Assembly (NCBI GenBank): GCA_019055375.1
Contig: JAHQIW010004414.1
Coordinates: 16,269 to 80,268 of the forward strand
Reading direction: 5' to 3'
Source: Parelaphostrongylus tenuis
Lineage: Eukaryota > Nematoda > Chromadorea > Rhabditida > Metastrongylidae
DNA length: 64,000 bases
Below are positions 55,296 through 64,000 of the stretch, in pieces. The stretch's first letter is position 1. The number at the start of each line of letters is the position of its first letter. The translations under genes and the position numbers were made by a program. The notes beneath the pieces are model-generated. The model had not been told where the DNA came from, searched no databases, and worked only from the letters and a program-made list of their open reading frames with translations.

Positions 55296-58200
55296 ATGGT
55301 AAGTGCAATGGATGATCAGTTAGCCGATTGTCGCGAGGTTTTTTGTTATTTTGACAGCAGAGGAGACGACAAGATCAGCGTACAACAGGTTCGTGAGGGA
55401 ATTTTCATCACATTATCTGTTTTTTGGTTTTTTTTTTTCTGATTAGGAGGAACAAAGGCAAAATGGACCTCACTCGCTAGAGAGGAACTTTTCGTGGGAG
55501 AGTAAGTGATTATTCGGAAGCAGAGACTTGAAGCTACAGTCCCACGTCGACGGCTTTTGCGGATCTCCTATAACGCTGTGATCTCGGGGCAAAACTGTGT
55601 CTCAGACTCGCATGTTTCTCGCTGGACAGAGCTCTTTCGTTGGACTATTAGTAATCAGATCATAGAAGACCACCGACCCGATGGTCCGATTTCTTCACGA
55701 ATAGCATAGAAGAAAGATGTGATGCTCAACGAATCCCTAGAGCGAGGAAACCCGCTGGGCTACTCTTGCACGCAATAGGGAAAAACGGAAGTGTTGCTGG
55801 TGCCCGCTCGAGTCACTCAGTGATCAACGAGACGTCAGGTGATACAGCTGATTAGTAATTATTAGATACCGTAGTGGTTCCTGATGCCAATGGTGTGCTT
55901 ATATCCTGAAAAGGCCGTTTCTCAGCAACGCAGCAGGTAGATAAGGTTGAATTCGCATGTGCGACCCAAGGGGTCTTTGGCCAGTTCACGTGCTGCTGGC
56001 TGTAGCAGCCACGTGAACTGCTCGAAGGACACTTCTCTGCGCGTTCATATGCCCGAAAAATCGATAATATCGCGTCATCGAACGTGAGCGCTTGAATCGG
56101 CCAAGGAGTCCCTTGATTGCAGATGGGAATCCAACTTATTTTACCTACTGCGTTTCAGAGAAACGCTCTTTTCAGGATATAAGCACAGGTTGGAATCAGA
56201 GGAGTTTGCGCTATTGCACGACCTTTAATAGTCCAAAGAAAGTGCTCAGTTCGGCGCGAAATAGGCGTTACTGAAGCCAAGAAATCTTCTCCTATAGCAG
56301 CGTCAAAAGTCTTTTTCGAATACTGGCGACGTGGGGCTGTAGCCTCAACTCTCTGCTTTTGAATGATACTTACTTACTTACTTGGATACTTGGATGGGCC
56401 GTCTCCACGAATTGTGCGGACCCCAGGACATGTTCTCGCAATTGTCGTCCGTGGTGGTGGTTTTCATACCGTGATCAGTAGAAGATGGGCAGGTACGAAT
56501 GCAGTTGTTGCTATTATAGATATGAATACAGCTTTAATTCTTCTCGCGAATACATCCGCCCAACCTGTAGATGGTCGTCTTCGGGGACAAGTAAATGCTC
56601 GTGGCGTCCACTCTACAGTTCGTTTTGCCCATCTGTCATCTGATTTCCTCACTATATGACCGCTCATCTGTGCTTCGCTATTGATGTGAATTCTTCTGGA
56701 TCACTAAGATGAGGTAACGTCCTGAGATATGAGCTGCGCAAACCGGCTAGGTGATGTGAGAGTCAACTAATTTTCAGAAGACATCGTTCAAGCGCTCTGT
56801 GAGTTGTTCGCAGTAGTCTTGACTGGTCGAAGTGTCAGCCAACGTCTCCTCTGCATAAGAGAGTGCTGGGAGGACCGCTGAATCAAAAAGGTTGGCGGGT
56901 AAAATTTGGGGTCCGTTATTTGGTCGGTGGCTTCTTTGAGAGGCCCAAATGCGGTCCACGCTGCTTTTCTTCTTCTATCAAGTTCCTCCTTCATATTGTT
57001 CTCCATATTCAGTGATCGACCAAGGTATACGTACGAGGAGGTCTTTGTAATCAAAGATCCATCCCGTCTATTTTCATCATTGCACCATGTTTTTTCACGA
57101 ATTGAGTCTTCATGCGATCTATACGTAGTCCGACCTTCTTCCACGCTTCGTTGAGTTCCTTGAGCATCCTCTCTGCTTCAGTTGTTTTCTGAAAGTAAGA
57201 CAATATCATCTCCAATTTGAATAGTCACCAAAATTCATGTGAAAGGATCTAGCATTCTCTCTAGCAAATGAGATCGGTCTTTCATTTGTCCTCTCCTAAT
57301 CAAAAGAACCCTTTTTTGTATTTCCCAGTTTGTTTTGGTATGACATTTGTACTGTTAGAATTTGAGTAGGAAGGGGAGCTGTGGTCTAGTGGCTAGTGAT
57401 ATTCGGCGTGGTTCGACGAGGGGTGGTTCTCCGACGCTCTTCGGCAATCATGGCGAACGCCCTACAGAACGCCCCAGCCTGGCTGTACTCGAGATTGCGA
57501 GGAGAAGTGCTCGACCAGTATTCTATATTGTTTCCGAGGAAGATGAAGTCCTCAAGGAAGAGAACCCTAGAAGTATGGGACCCGCGCAGTAAAAAAAAAG
57601 GAAATGTGATACGGGTCAAATAAAGTGATAAACTGAGTAAAACGAATGTTGTACTTGTTTTCTCTTTTCATGTTGGTGACGTTCTTCGTGCTCTTGGACA
57701 AAATCCAACTGAAGCGGAAATTGGACGATGCTGTGCTGCTTACGAGAAAGAGGCCCGTCTTTCATTCGAGGATTTTGTGCCAATTTTTCAGTCGATCAGT
57801 AAGAATCGGTGAGTTTTCTTGGCAGCTATTTGGCTATCTTAAGGAATTACCTTTTGCATTAGGACAGATTTTATTCATCCCAATGGGTTCTATATCTTAC
57901 CAAAATTAGGTCTAAATGCGTAAAAATGCTTTCTGTTTTGGTCGATGAAACGTTGGTGAATTCATAGGGTTTTCCTCGTAAGAACAATTATTTTCGAATG
58001 TTAACCAATAACTGCGATTAGAGAACCTTTTGAACAACATGAACACTATAGTGTACACGCGTGCATACAAAACAGTCCTCTTTATTGACTGCTCAATTCT
58101 TTTAACTGGCTGGCTTGTAGTTCTTTTTTTTTCTCCTCTTCCCTTTTCGAGAACTGAGCGATGGAGCGATCGTCCTATTGAACCCAGTGGTCACCATCTT

Positions 58201-61200
58201 TCTCGGGCGCGAGAAAAAAGAATACGTTGAAAAACACACATACCTCTTTTTTCGACCGCTTTTTTATGGACCCGCTCAAAACAATATGATTTGATAAAGA
58301 TATAACAAATTTTGGGCCGTTAGGTCTAGTGCTAAGCAGGCGCCTGTTTCATCCTACTGGAACTCATCAATAGCACACCCCTCCCCTCCCCTTCCTCCCT
58401 CGGTTCCATCCGATCCTATGAGACTAAATAATCCTCTGTGAAGGAATCGGCAATGTCAGATAATTCCATCATCTGACTTGTGGTGATTTATTTATCAGCG
58501 TCGATTCCTTCATAGAGGATTATTTACCCTCAATGGGTCGGCTGAACCGAGGGGGAGGGGGTGCTACTGATGAGTACCACTAGGACGAAATAGGCGCCTG
58601 TTTAGCACTAGACCTAACGCGTCAAAACATGTTATATTCTTATCAGAAACGTACGCATAGGTAACGCGCTTCAAGGGAGTCCGGAAGCGCGCCGCTTGAA
58701 ACGCGTAGGAGATATAATATTTTTGCTCATTTGGACTTTCATTTTATTATTTTATTACTCTTTCTTTCTGTCATCTCATCATGTAATATTTTCGATCTTG
58801 TTTATGACGTGCAGGAATTTTGAGGAAAATTAAAAGAGTAAATTGGTTATTGGAGCGGAGTAGAAGTGGAAAAAGTAACTTCGAAACAAAGTGAGTTTAT
58901 TTGGCCCTTAGACGGTTCAGTGAATAGTTATGGTTCAGTTTATTTATGTAAAACTTAATTTATTTGATTTGTGTTTGTTGGACTACTCATTTTTTATTCG
59001 CTTAATTCATTTACAAAATTGAAACTATGTATGTGTTGAAGGGTCGAATACGAGGAAATGAATTTGAGCCATCTATCGCGCTAAAGATTGTAAAAATCTG
59101 TCGAAAACACGTGACTCGAGTTTCATTCCCTCGCGAATCAGAAAATTAAGTAGGCTCTGCCTTCTGGAAGGACCTTGGTGGATCTTACTTGTTCAATGTA
59201 GAACCGTTTGTTTCTCTACTCGCTTTGGCGAGAACGTAGACGCAGTAAGCTCATCGCGTTTCCATAGATCTACTTTCAGCTGATAATCTTGTTGGGGACC
59301 CACTATCGACTGTTTTTAAATCTCGTTCCAACATTCAATATAATGATATTTTTCTTATTTAACCGCTTATAACGGTGGTATGATGTTACAAATATATACC
59401 GATTGAGTAGAGAGATGTGCAAACTTTCGCGTCAGCTGGGACTAGAACCCGCACCTCACTCTTTCCGGGAATGCGTGCTCTGTCCGTTACACTACTGACG
59501 CCCATTTTGCACATCGCTCTTTATACGCTACAGCGAACCTGTCTGTCAGCCCCAGCCGTCAACGGCCTGGCCCGGGCAGTCGGTCCTGGCATTGAACATT
59601 CAATATGGTCTGTGAGGTTTTCGAGATTGGTACTTCAGAGCCATACCTATGTTTCGGCGGTGTCGCCCGCTTCATCAGTGAAGTGGCCCATGCCCCATTT
59701 TGAACTCTAGAACAGGGTTGGGGAGGCTTTCTTTATGGCACATGATGTTGTGTTATCACCACTTTTTAGTCGTGAATTATGGCTGGTAGTGAATATGTAG
59801 AAATCCACCTCGTCCACTGTTTTGAAACCTCGTTATAAACACTCTATATAGTCTGTGAGGATGTTTAGAGTCCTTTCGAGGTTGGTATGGCAGTTCCATA
59901 CGTACGTTTCGGCGATGTCGCCCGCTTCATCAATAGCCCACATATTCATTAGCAGCCATGTTCTATCGACTGAAAAATTATGATAATACAGTATTTTGCG
60001 CTATCACTATAGATAACGTCTCATCCCTGCTATAAAGCAAGATTCAGTGTGGGGCGTGGGCCACTGAAGAAGCGAGCGACACCTCCGAAACGTACGTATG
60101 GCTCTGACGTACCAACCCTCGAAAAGGTTGCAAACATTATCACAGACCATATCCGACGGGAACATTAGATTTATAAAATTGATAGACACGGTTGGAATCA
60201 ATTTTGCATCACGATTCAGCATTTAGGGAAACCCAGTAGCCGTTAAGGTGATAAGAAGTCATAGGGAACTATGCGCACTGGCATATCAGCGATGATTTGG
60301 TGAGCCTATAGATGGTCTTTAGTGATAATTGCATTCTTTCATTATTGTTTGAGCCAACATGTCATGTGGTCTGGTAAGGGCTCTTGTACACCCCGATACA
60401 CGTGTTTCGTCCTTACAGACTCGTCAGTCGGGCAGAACCCGTCGTCCTTCGATATTTTTATAGTCAGTTTTCTCGGGAGCTCTGCTCCCTTACAGAGAGT
60501 TATCGAAGACGAACGCTTTACACTCTATGTCAAGCGAAATCTTCACCTAACACAGAGTTTTGCCCGACTGACGAGGCTGTAAGGACGAAACACGTGTATC
60601 GGGGTGTACAAGAGCCCTTACCAGACCACATGACATGTTGGCTCAAATAATAATGAAAAGATATATTGAAATTTGAGCGTGGTTCAAACAAAGCACTCGA
60701 AATAAAGGTACAAGATAATTGCATTGTTAAGTGCGTATTCGTCTTATTAAGCTTGACATTTATAAGGGTATTAGGTGAAAGGTACTGTTGTTCCAAAAGA
60801 TTTTTTCTGTATACTGTTAGAACTTTGATCTCTGTGCTTTTGCGATCTTGCTGTGCATGTCATTATTTGAGGGAGAAGCACACCGTCGAAGAGTTTGTCG
60901 AAGGTCTTTCTCACTTCGATAAAGAAGGAAATGGACTGATCAACGTCGCAGAGCTACGTCATCTACTCACAACCTTAGGTTTGTCATTGTAGAGGTTTTT
61001 TAGTTTAGAATGAGGTGTAGGATTTCCATTCAAGAGCTTCTAACTATTGCTATTACTTTAAACCTTATCATTTTCAATCAAGCATCAGCTAGATGCAATG
61101 CTATGTTTTCAACGTTCTATATGGCTGGAAATCTCGTCTACGTAGCGTTAGGGTTCGGGATCTGAAAATTATGAGTTATAGAGGGTGAGGTATTTGGATT

Positions 61201-63206
61201 TGAGTCTGTAATCCTCTTGTTATGTTGTGGAACACGATTGAAGTTAAACACATACGAATACGATTGGAAAAGAGAAGGCTGGATGAATGTTGTCGAGCAT
61301 AGCAAGAACTGTTGTGAAAGAAGTGCCTGGAGTGATTTGAACTAGGCTTATGTAGGAATGGAGGTCTAAGAAATTTCTCTGGTGAAACGCTACTTCGCTA
61401 CAGCCGGTCTGATTCAGCATATAAAAGTGCTGTCAGCTGTGTGTTTTTGATCGAAAGTCACAACGCAGGAATGCTACCAACTCTATGTTCTGATCGGCGT
61501 TACGGCCAGCATCATATCTCTCTGCATTCTGTCTAATAGCAAACATAAGGCTGTCAGCGTTGATCAATCTCTGAAGGGTGCGCCAGGCATTCGGCTTCAT
61601 CGAGCATTGTCAGAAGTGAATGAATAATATCTGACCTCCACAGTGACTCTCAGTGTGACACAAATGTACCAAATCAGTGCTGCTGCCCTCTTGGACAAAT
61701 TTAGCACCAACTCGCCGACTTCGAGGACTAGAAGGCTGGATGGCCTTAGGCGCGGCACTGAACCGGCGAATATGTGTGGATCGCAGAGCATCTCCAACCA
61801 CTGCGCCTGCGCGCTCTGCGATCCAGTGTTGTGGCGATTGTACTCTGAATGTTTTCAACGAATAGATTTACACGATGAGTTATTTGAGGAGGTAGTCGTT
61901 TACTGGTTGCTGGATGAGGAAGACTATGGTACACCGAAATCCTTCATAACCAGTTTACTTCAGTGACCCATGTGCGTGTCCAACAATTCCACCTCTTTTG
62001 TCCCGATTAGCCACCGTCTACGGCTACTTTTCGTTGCAGAACCCGCAGCTAGTTTTTGGAAAAAATTGCTAAGGCCTTGCATTTTTATGCCGCATACTGG
62101 CCTTATAATTTGATCAAAAATGAGCTTCGTCATGTTTCAAACAATTCGGCGGTTGCTGATGTTGTATAAACATAGATTTATCGTCATCTGGAGTCATATG
62201 AAATCCATTTTACGATATTTTCGTATCCTCGAAGCAATCTCAAATAGTAGGCACTTCTATGAACAGTCGAACTACATTTTGCTATTGTTGAGAACAGATA
62301 GTTGAGGAGGTGGAATTCTTGGCCTAAAGTTTAACGACAGAATGTTTATGAATGGAAAGGTGTGTTGATTAATCCACAGTTTTTCACTGATAAGCCAACA
62401 CTGGGTCGTGTTTGGCTAATCAAGTGAAAAACTGTGAATTATTGACCATGCGGAGCTTATAGATAGTCGATCTTGGAATTTATAATGAGTAGATTAAGCG
62501 AATCGCTTTAACAAGACAACGGAACATCACCTCATAAGATTCGAGCTTTAGAGGTCTGTATAGCCTGTTAAGTACAGACACGGTCGGCCTCCAGCCATCA
62601 ATACTCGTTCCTCTTTGATAGTCTCTCAGGATATACCCCTTTATGGGCTTATAGAGGAATCGACGACGAATCCTTACAATCGACGTACGCTTAAAGGATC
62701 ACCGTGACGTTCCTCCGGAGTGACTGATGTCGATTGCATGGCTTTGCGGCTTTCACAAAGCATATGTAACAATACCAATCAATCGACTGTCCTTCCACCG
62801 TATGTCGAGCGTAAAATTTCGTGGTCGGTTCCTCTGTGCAGAAGATATATATATCGCCGAGGAACTTACTGACTGAACGAAAAAGCATCGTGTTACTAAT
62901 GAGGTTGGAATGTCGAGACACGTCTCTAGCCTTTTTGAAGTGCCATAACAGACATGAAAGGTTGAAACTATGTTATCAGATTGTACTGTTTTCGAATGAG
63001 GTCTTAAAATAGTCGATTGAACGATGAACGAAATTTTTCATACTAGTCCTTATATTTGGAGCTTCAAATTACTAAAGAGACTCTGTTCTTTTGTTCTAGG
63101 TGAGCGTTTGTCGGATGAAGAAGTTGATCAGCTTTTGGCTGGACACAACGATTCTCACGGGAATGTGAACATTGCCGACTTTGTTCGTAATGTGATGAAT
63201 TCTTAA
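55296..63206 (+). CDS. mlc-5: Non-muscle myosin essential light chain (MLC-5/MYL6-like)
   Basis: This calmodulin-fold light chain binds the first IQ motif of non-muscle myosin II heavy chain and supports actomyosin contraction. Exons: 55,296-55,388 ([18 protein letters not shown]), 57,672-57,808 ([30 protein letters not shown]), 60,872-60,978 ([19 protein letters not shown]) and 63,100-63,206 ([20 protein letters not shown]). Phases agree, for 147 residues (MYL6 is 151). EF-hand loops are degenerate, as is usual for essential light chains. The start may be ATG 55,296 or in-frame ATG 55,308; the first lies 5 bp after a GTTTCAG acceptor. One oddity: exon 2 should follow an AG, but the sequence is TTTTCAT|GTTGG, and no in-frame alternative is visible. 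The 3-kb intron 2 holds MITEs. taf-9 follows, as in C. elegans. Confidence 0.92.
55490..56370. mobile_element. Nested MITEs and RTE tail in mlc-5 intron 1
   Basis: Outer sequences resemble the 50,140 MITE family (TTATTCGGAAGCAGAGACTT at 55,509; GTGGGGCTGTAGCCTCAACT at 56,331). Inside are a plus-strand RTE 3' tail (55,655-55,870: GATGGTCCGATTTCTTCACG, CTCGAGTCACTCAGTGATCA) and a fold-back element (about 55,890-56,205). The fold-back arms share TGCTTATATCCTGAAAAG, and a central palindrome runs CAGTTCACGTGCTGCT...AGCAGCCACGTGAACTG. Confidence 0.65.
56375..57230 (-). mobile_element. RTE fragment, second subfamily
   Basis: Minus strand: [39 protein letters not shown], and farther on [33 protein letters not shown]. 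This is the C-terminal third of an RTE-type protein, clearly diverged from the 911-codon element (GRSLNMEN where the other has GREINMMN). Frameshifts separate the pieces. Confidence 0.8.
57240..57671. other. mlc-5 intron 1, distal part
   Basis: A MITE end (TAGCAAATGAGATCGGTCTT, as at 52,385) is followed at 57,370-57,600 by a tRNA-like repeat (GAGCTGTGGTCTAGTGGCTA) and an unassigned C/G-rich stretch. No coding exon seen. Confidence 0.5.
58290..58650. mobile_element. Fold-back element in mlc-5 intron 2
   Basis: Left: TAGGTCTAGTGCTAAGCAGG, CGCCTGTTTCATCCTA. Right: TAGGACGAAATAGGCGCCTG, TTTAGCACTAGACCTA. Inner arms: AATAATCCTCTGTGAAGGAA with TTCCTTCATAGAGGATTATT. A left-arm relative lies at 49,290. 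Confidence 0.8.
58651..59400 (+). other. mlc-5 intron 2, AT-rich (nothing recognised)
   Basis: About 750 bp of AT-rich sequence. I see no exon, repeat arm or tRNA-like block. Confidence 0.5.
59420..59515 (-). repeat. tRNA-like repeat, minus strand
   Basis: CAGCTGGGACTAGAACCCGC, then TGTCCGTTACACTACTGACG. A relative of SINE family 2 in reverse. Confidence 0.55.
59595..60185. mobile_element. Fold-back element(s) of the TAGTCTGTGAGGATG family
   Basis: Two forward arms (59,600-59,700 and 59,830-59,945, both with CGCCCGCTTCATCA) face one reverse arm (about 60,050-60,160: CACTGAAGAAGCGAGCGACA, CCGAAACGTACGTATGG). This looks like one complete element with a partial second copy on its left. Confidence 0.6.
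60325..60660. mobile_element. Long fold-back element, relative of 52,570
   Basis: CATTATTGTTTGAGCCAACA pairs with TGTTGGCTCAAATAATAATG. CGATACACGTGTTTCGTCCT pairs with AGGACGAAACACGTGTATCG. The shared core CTCGTCAGTCGGGCAG also occurs at 52,570-52,965. It lies in mlc-5 intron 2, just upstream of exon 3. Confidence 0.85.
60979..63099 (+). other. mlc-5 intron 3
   Basis: No exon. It holds a minus-strand SINE family 1 copy (about 61,555-61,815: GATCAATCTCTGAAGGGTGC, CATCTCCAACCACTGCGCC) and a short hairpin at 62,366-62,440 (CACAGTTTTTCACT and AGTGAAAAACTGTG arms). The rest is unassigned. Confidence 0.6.
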
Positions 63207-63595
63207 ATATTAACCATATTTAATTTGGATTGGTTTTTTCCTTGTATATCAGCTGTTTATTCCTGGCTTCATTCTCCAATCGATGGGCATTACACTCCTG
63301 AAGGCCACGTACTCACCAGTATTTTTCGATTTTCGCTCTTTGCCTGACTGTTCTTGCTTATGCTTCACTGCTGTTATACTATAACGCCTCACATAGCTAA
63401 GAAGGGCTTTCTTGCTTTGCAGACTGTTTAATATTCAAGAACGTTTGATAAATGGATTTTAGCCGTATTGCGTGTTATTGTCACCTCAAGGCTACTACCA
63501 GAACTGTTGTTTTGCTTCTTATAGCGCTTTTTGAAATAATTATGGTCAGATTACTTCATTAAGAACAGCAGGTTCTCGCCTTCTCAGCTTAAGAT
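63207..63595 (+). promoter_or_regulatory. mlc-5/taf-9 intercistronic region
   Basis: 389 bp with no canonical AATAAA (ATAAA at about 63,450). It ends in a pyrimidine-rich acceptor TCGCCTTCTCAG at 63,587, eight bases before the taf-9 ATG. The close, same-strand spacing suggests one operon with trans-splicing at this site. Confidence 0.5.
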
Positions 63596-63775
63596 ATGTC
63601 CGGGCCAGGAGGCGCTGGTGGTGGTGGTGGTGACACGTCTAACTACGGAGATGATTCTGACATGGGAGAGGGTGCTGCTATGGATGCGAGTCGGGATATC
63701 ACGCATTTGAAGGCAATCATTGAGGAAGCCGGCATTGTCGACTATGACCCTCGTGTGGTACATCTTCTTCTCGAC
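63596..63775 (+). CDS. taf-9: TAF9, TFIID histone-fold subunit, first exon (partial gene)
   Basis: TAF9 pairs with TAF6 through a histone fold in TFIID (and SAGA-type complexes) at RNA polymerase II promoters. The exon begins with a glycine-rich and acidic leader (GGAGGGGGDTSNYGDD), followed by the first histone-fold helix (DITHLKAIIEEAGIVDYDP, then RVVHLLLD). This matches the TAF9 pattern of a helix, a G-I-x-x-Y-x-P-R-V turn and a second helix. The donor is GAC|gtgggt at 63,776. The next 225 bp to the window end are intron; the expected second exon (the rest of the histone fold) is not visible. In C. elegans taf-9 follows mlc-5 directly, which supports both calls. Confidence 0.85.
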
Positions 63776-64000
63776 GTGGGTATAGTATTTTATCTATGGT
63801 TGAATGCCCTTTGATTGGTTTGCAGAGTGGGACTGCAAATTTTTCCATTCGCCTATCAGTCCCTTAATACCTTGACAACGACGTTAACATTCTGCTCTGC
63901 ACGCGGCGGCTACAATGACGTTGTGGTAGTATTCTAATGAAATATTTTTTTTGTACTGAAGGAAATTTCGTCATTAGTAAAGACTAAATATAACAGGAGA
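63776..64000 (+). other. taf-9 intron 1 (incomplete)
   Basis: No continuation of the histone fold appears before the window end. Confidence 0.6.

Noticed and set aside
57646..57909. 87-codon ORF starting MLYLF
   Set aside because: It overlaps mlc-5 exon 2 in another frame.
1..64000. CRISPR array, prophage or bacterial operon
   Set aside because: No evenly spaced short repeats with unique spacers. Introns and eukaryotic genes show this is nuclear eukaryotic DNA.

Overview
This is a eukaryotic window with small exons, GT..AG introns, SL-type acceptors just upstream of start codons, conserved nematode genes and a large load of repeats. The genes and the RTE-type endonuclease/reverse transcriptase suggest a clade V parasitic nematode, most likely a hookworm (Necator/Ancylostoma-like). 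The species is an inference. All protein-coding genes I can support lie on the + strand; the intact retrotransposon ORF lies on the - strand.

Layout. Positions 1-46,200 are a tandem segmental duplication. The repeated segment starts inside rsu-1 (Ras suppressor 1, a leucine-rich-repeat protein), runs through rfs-1-like (a RAD51/RecA-family paralogue) and stops inside hus-1 (a subunit of the 9-1-1 DNA-damage clamp). The window holds the tail of one unit (1-3,432), a unit of about 19.5 kb (3,433-22,920), a truncated unit (22,921 to about 39,590), and a rearranged last unit (about 42,180-46,200) that runs into the only complete hus-1 gene (exons 44,041-53,079). rfs-1 is present as four 3' ends, three first exons and two full exon sets, and every copy visible in full carries at least one lesion. 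An RTE retrotransposon (911 codons, 8,284-11,019, -) sits in the last intron of the first rsu-1 fragment; its duplicate (26,580-29,275) is broken.

From 53 to 64 kb the DNA is mostly single copy. It holds mlc-5 (non-muscle myosin essential light chain, 55,296-63,206) and the first exon of taf-9 (TFIID subunit, from 63,596). These two genes are also neighbours in C. elegans (from memory, T12D8.6 and T12D8.7). Introns and spacers are filled with fold-back MITEs, tRNA-derived SINEs, mariner remnants and TA microsatellites.

Biology. rfs-1 (recombination) lies about 320 bp upstream of hus-1 (damage checkpoint) in the same orientation, with a poly(A) signal and then a pyrimidine-rich acceptor between them. 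This suggests an operon of two genome-maintenance genes. mlc-5 and taf-9 are spaced in a similar way. The duplication fused hus-1 5' exons to rsu-1 3' exons in a splice-compatible frame, but later mutations appear to have broken the fusion in both copies. Many lesions are 1-bp indels or single splice-site changes, so long-read assembly error must be ruled out before calling any copy a pseudogene.
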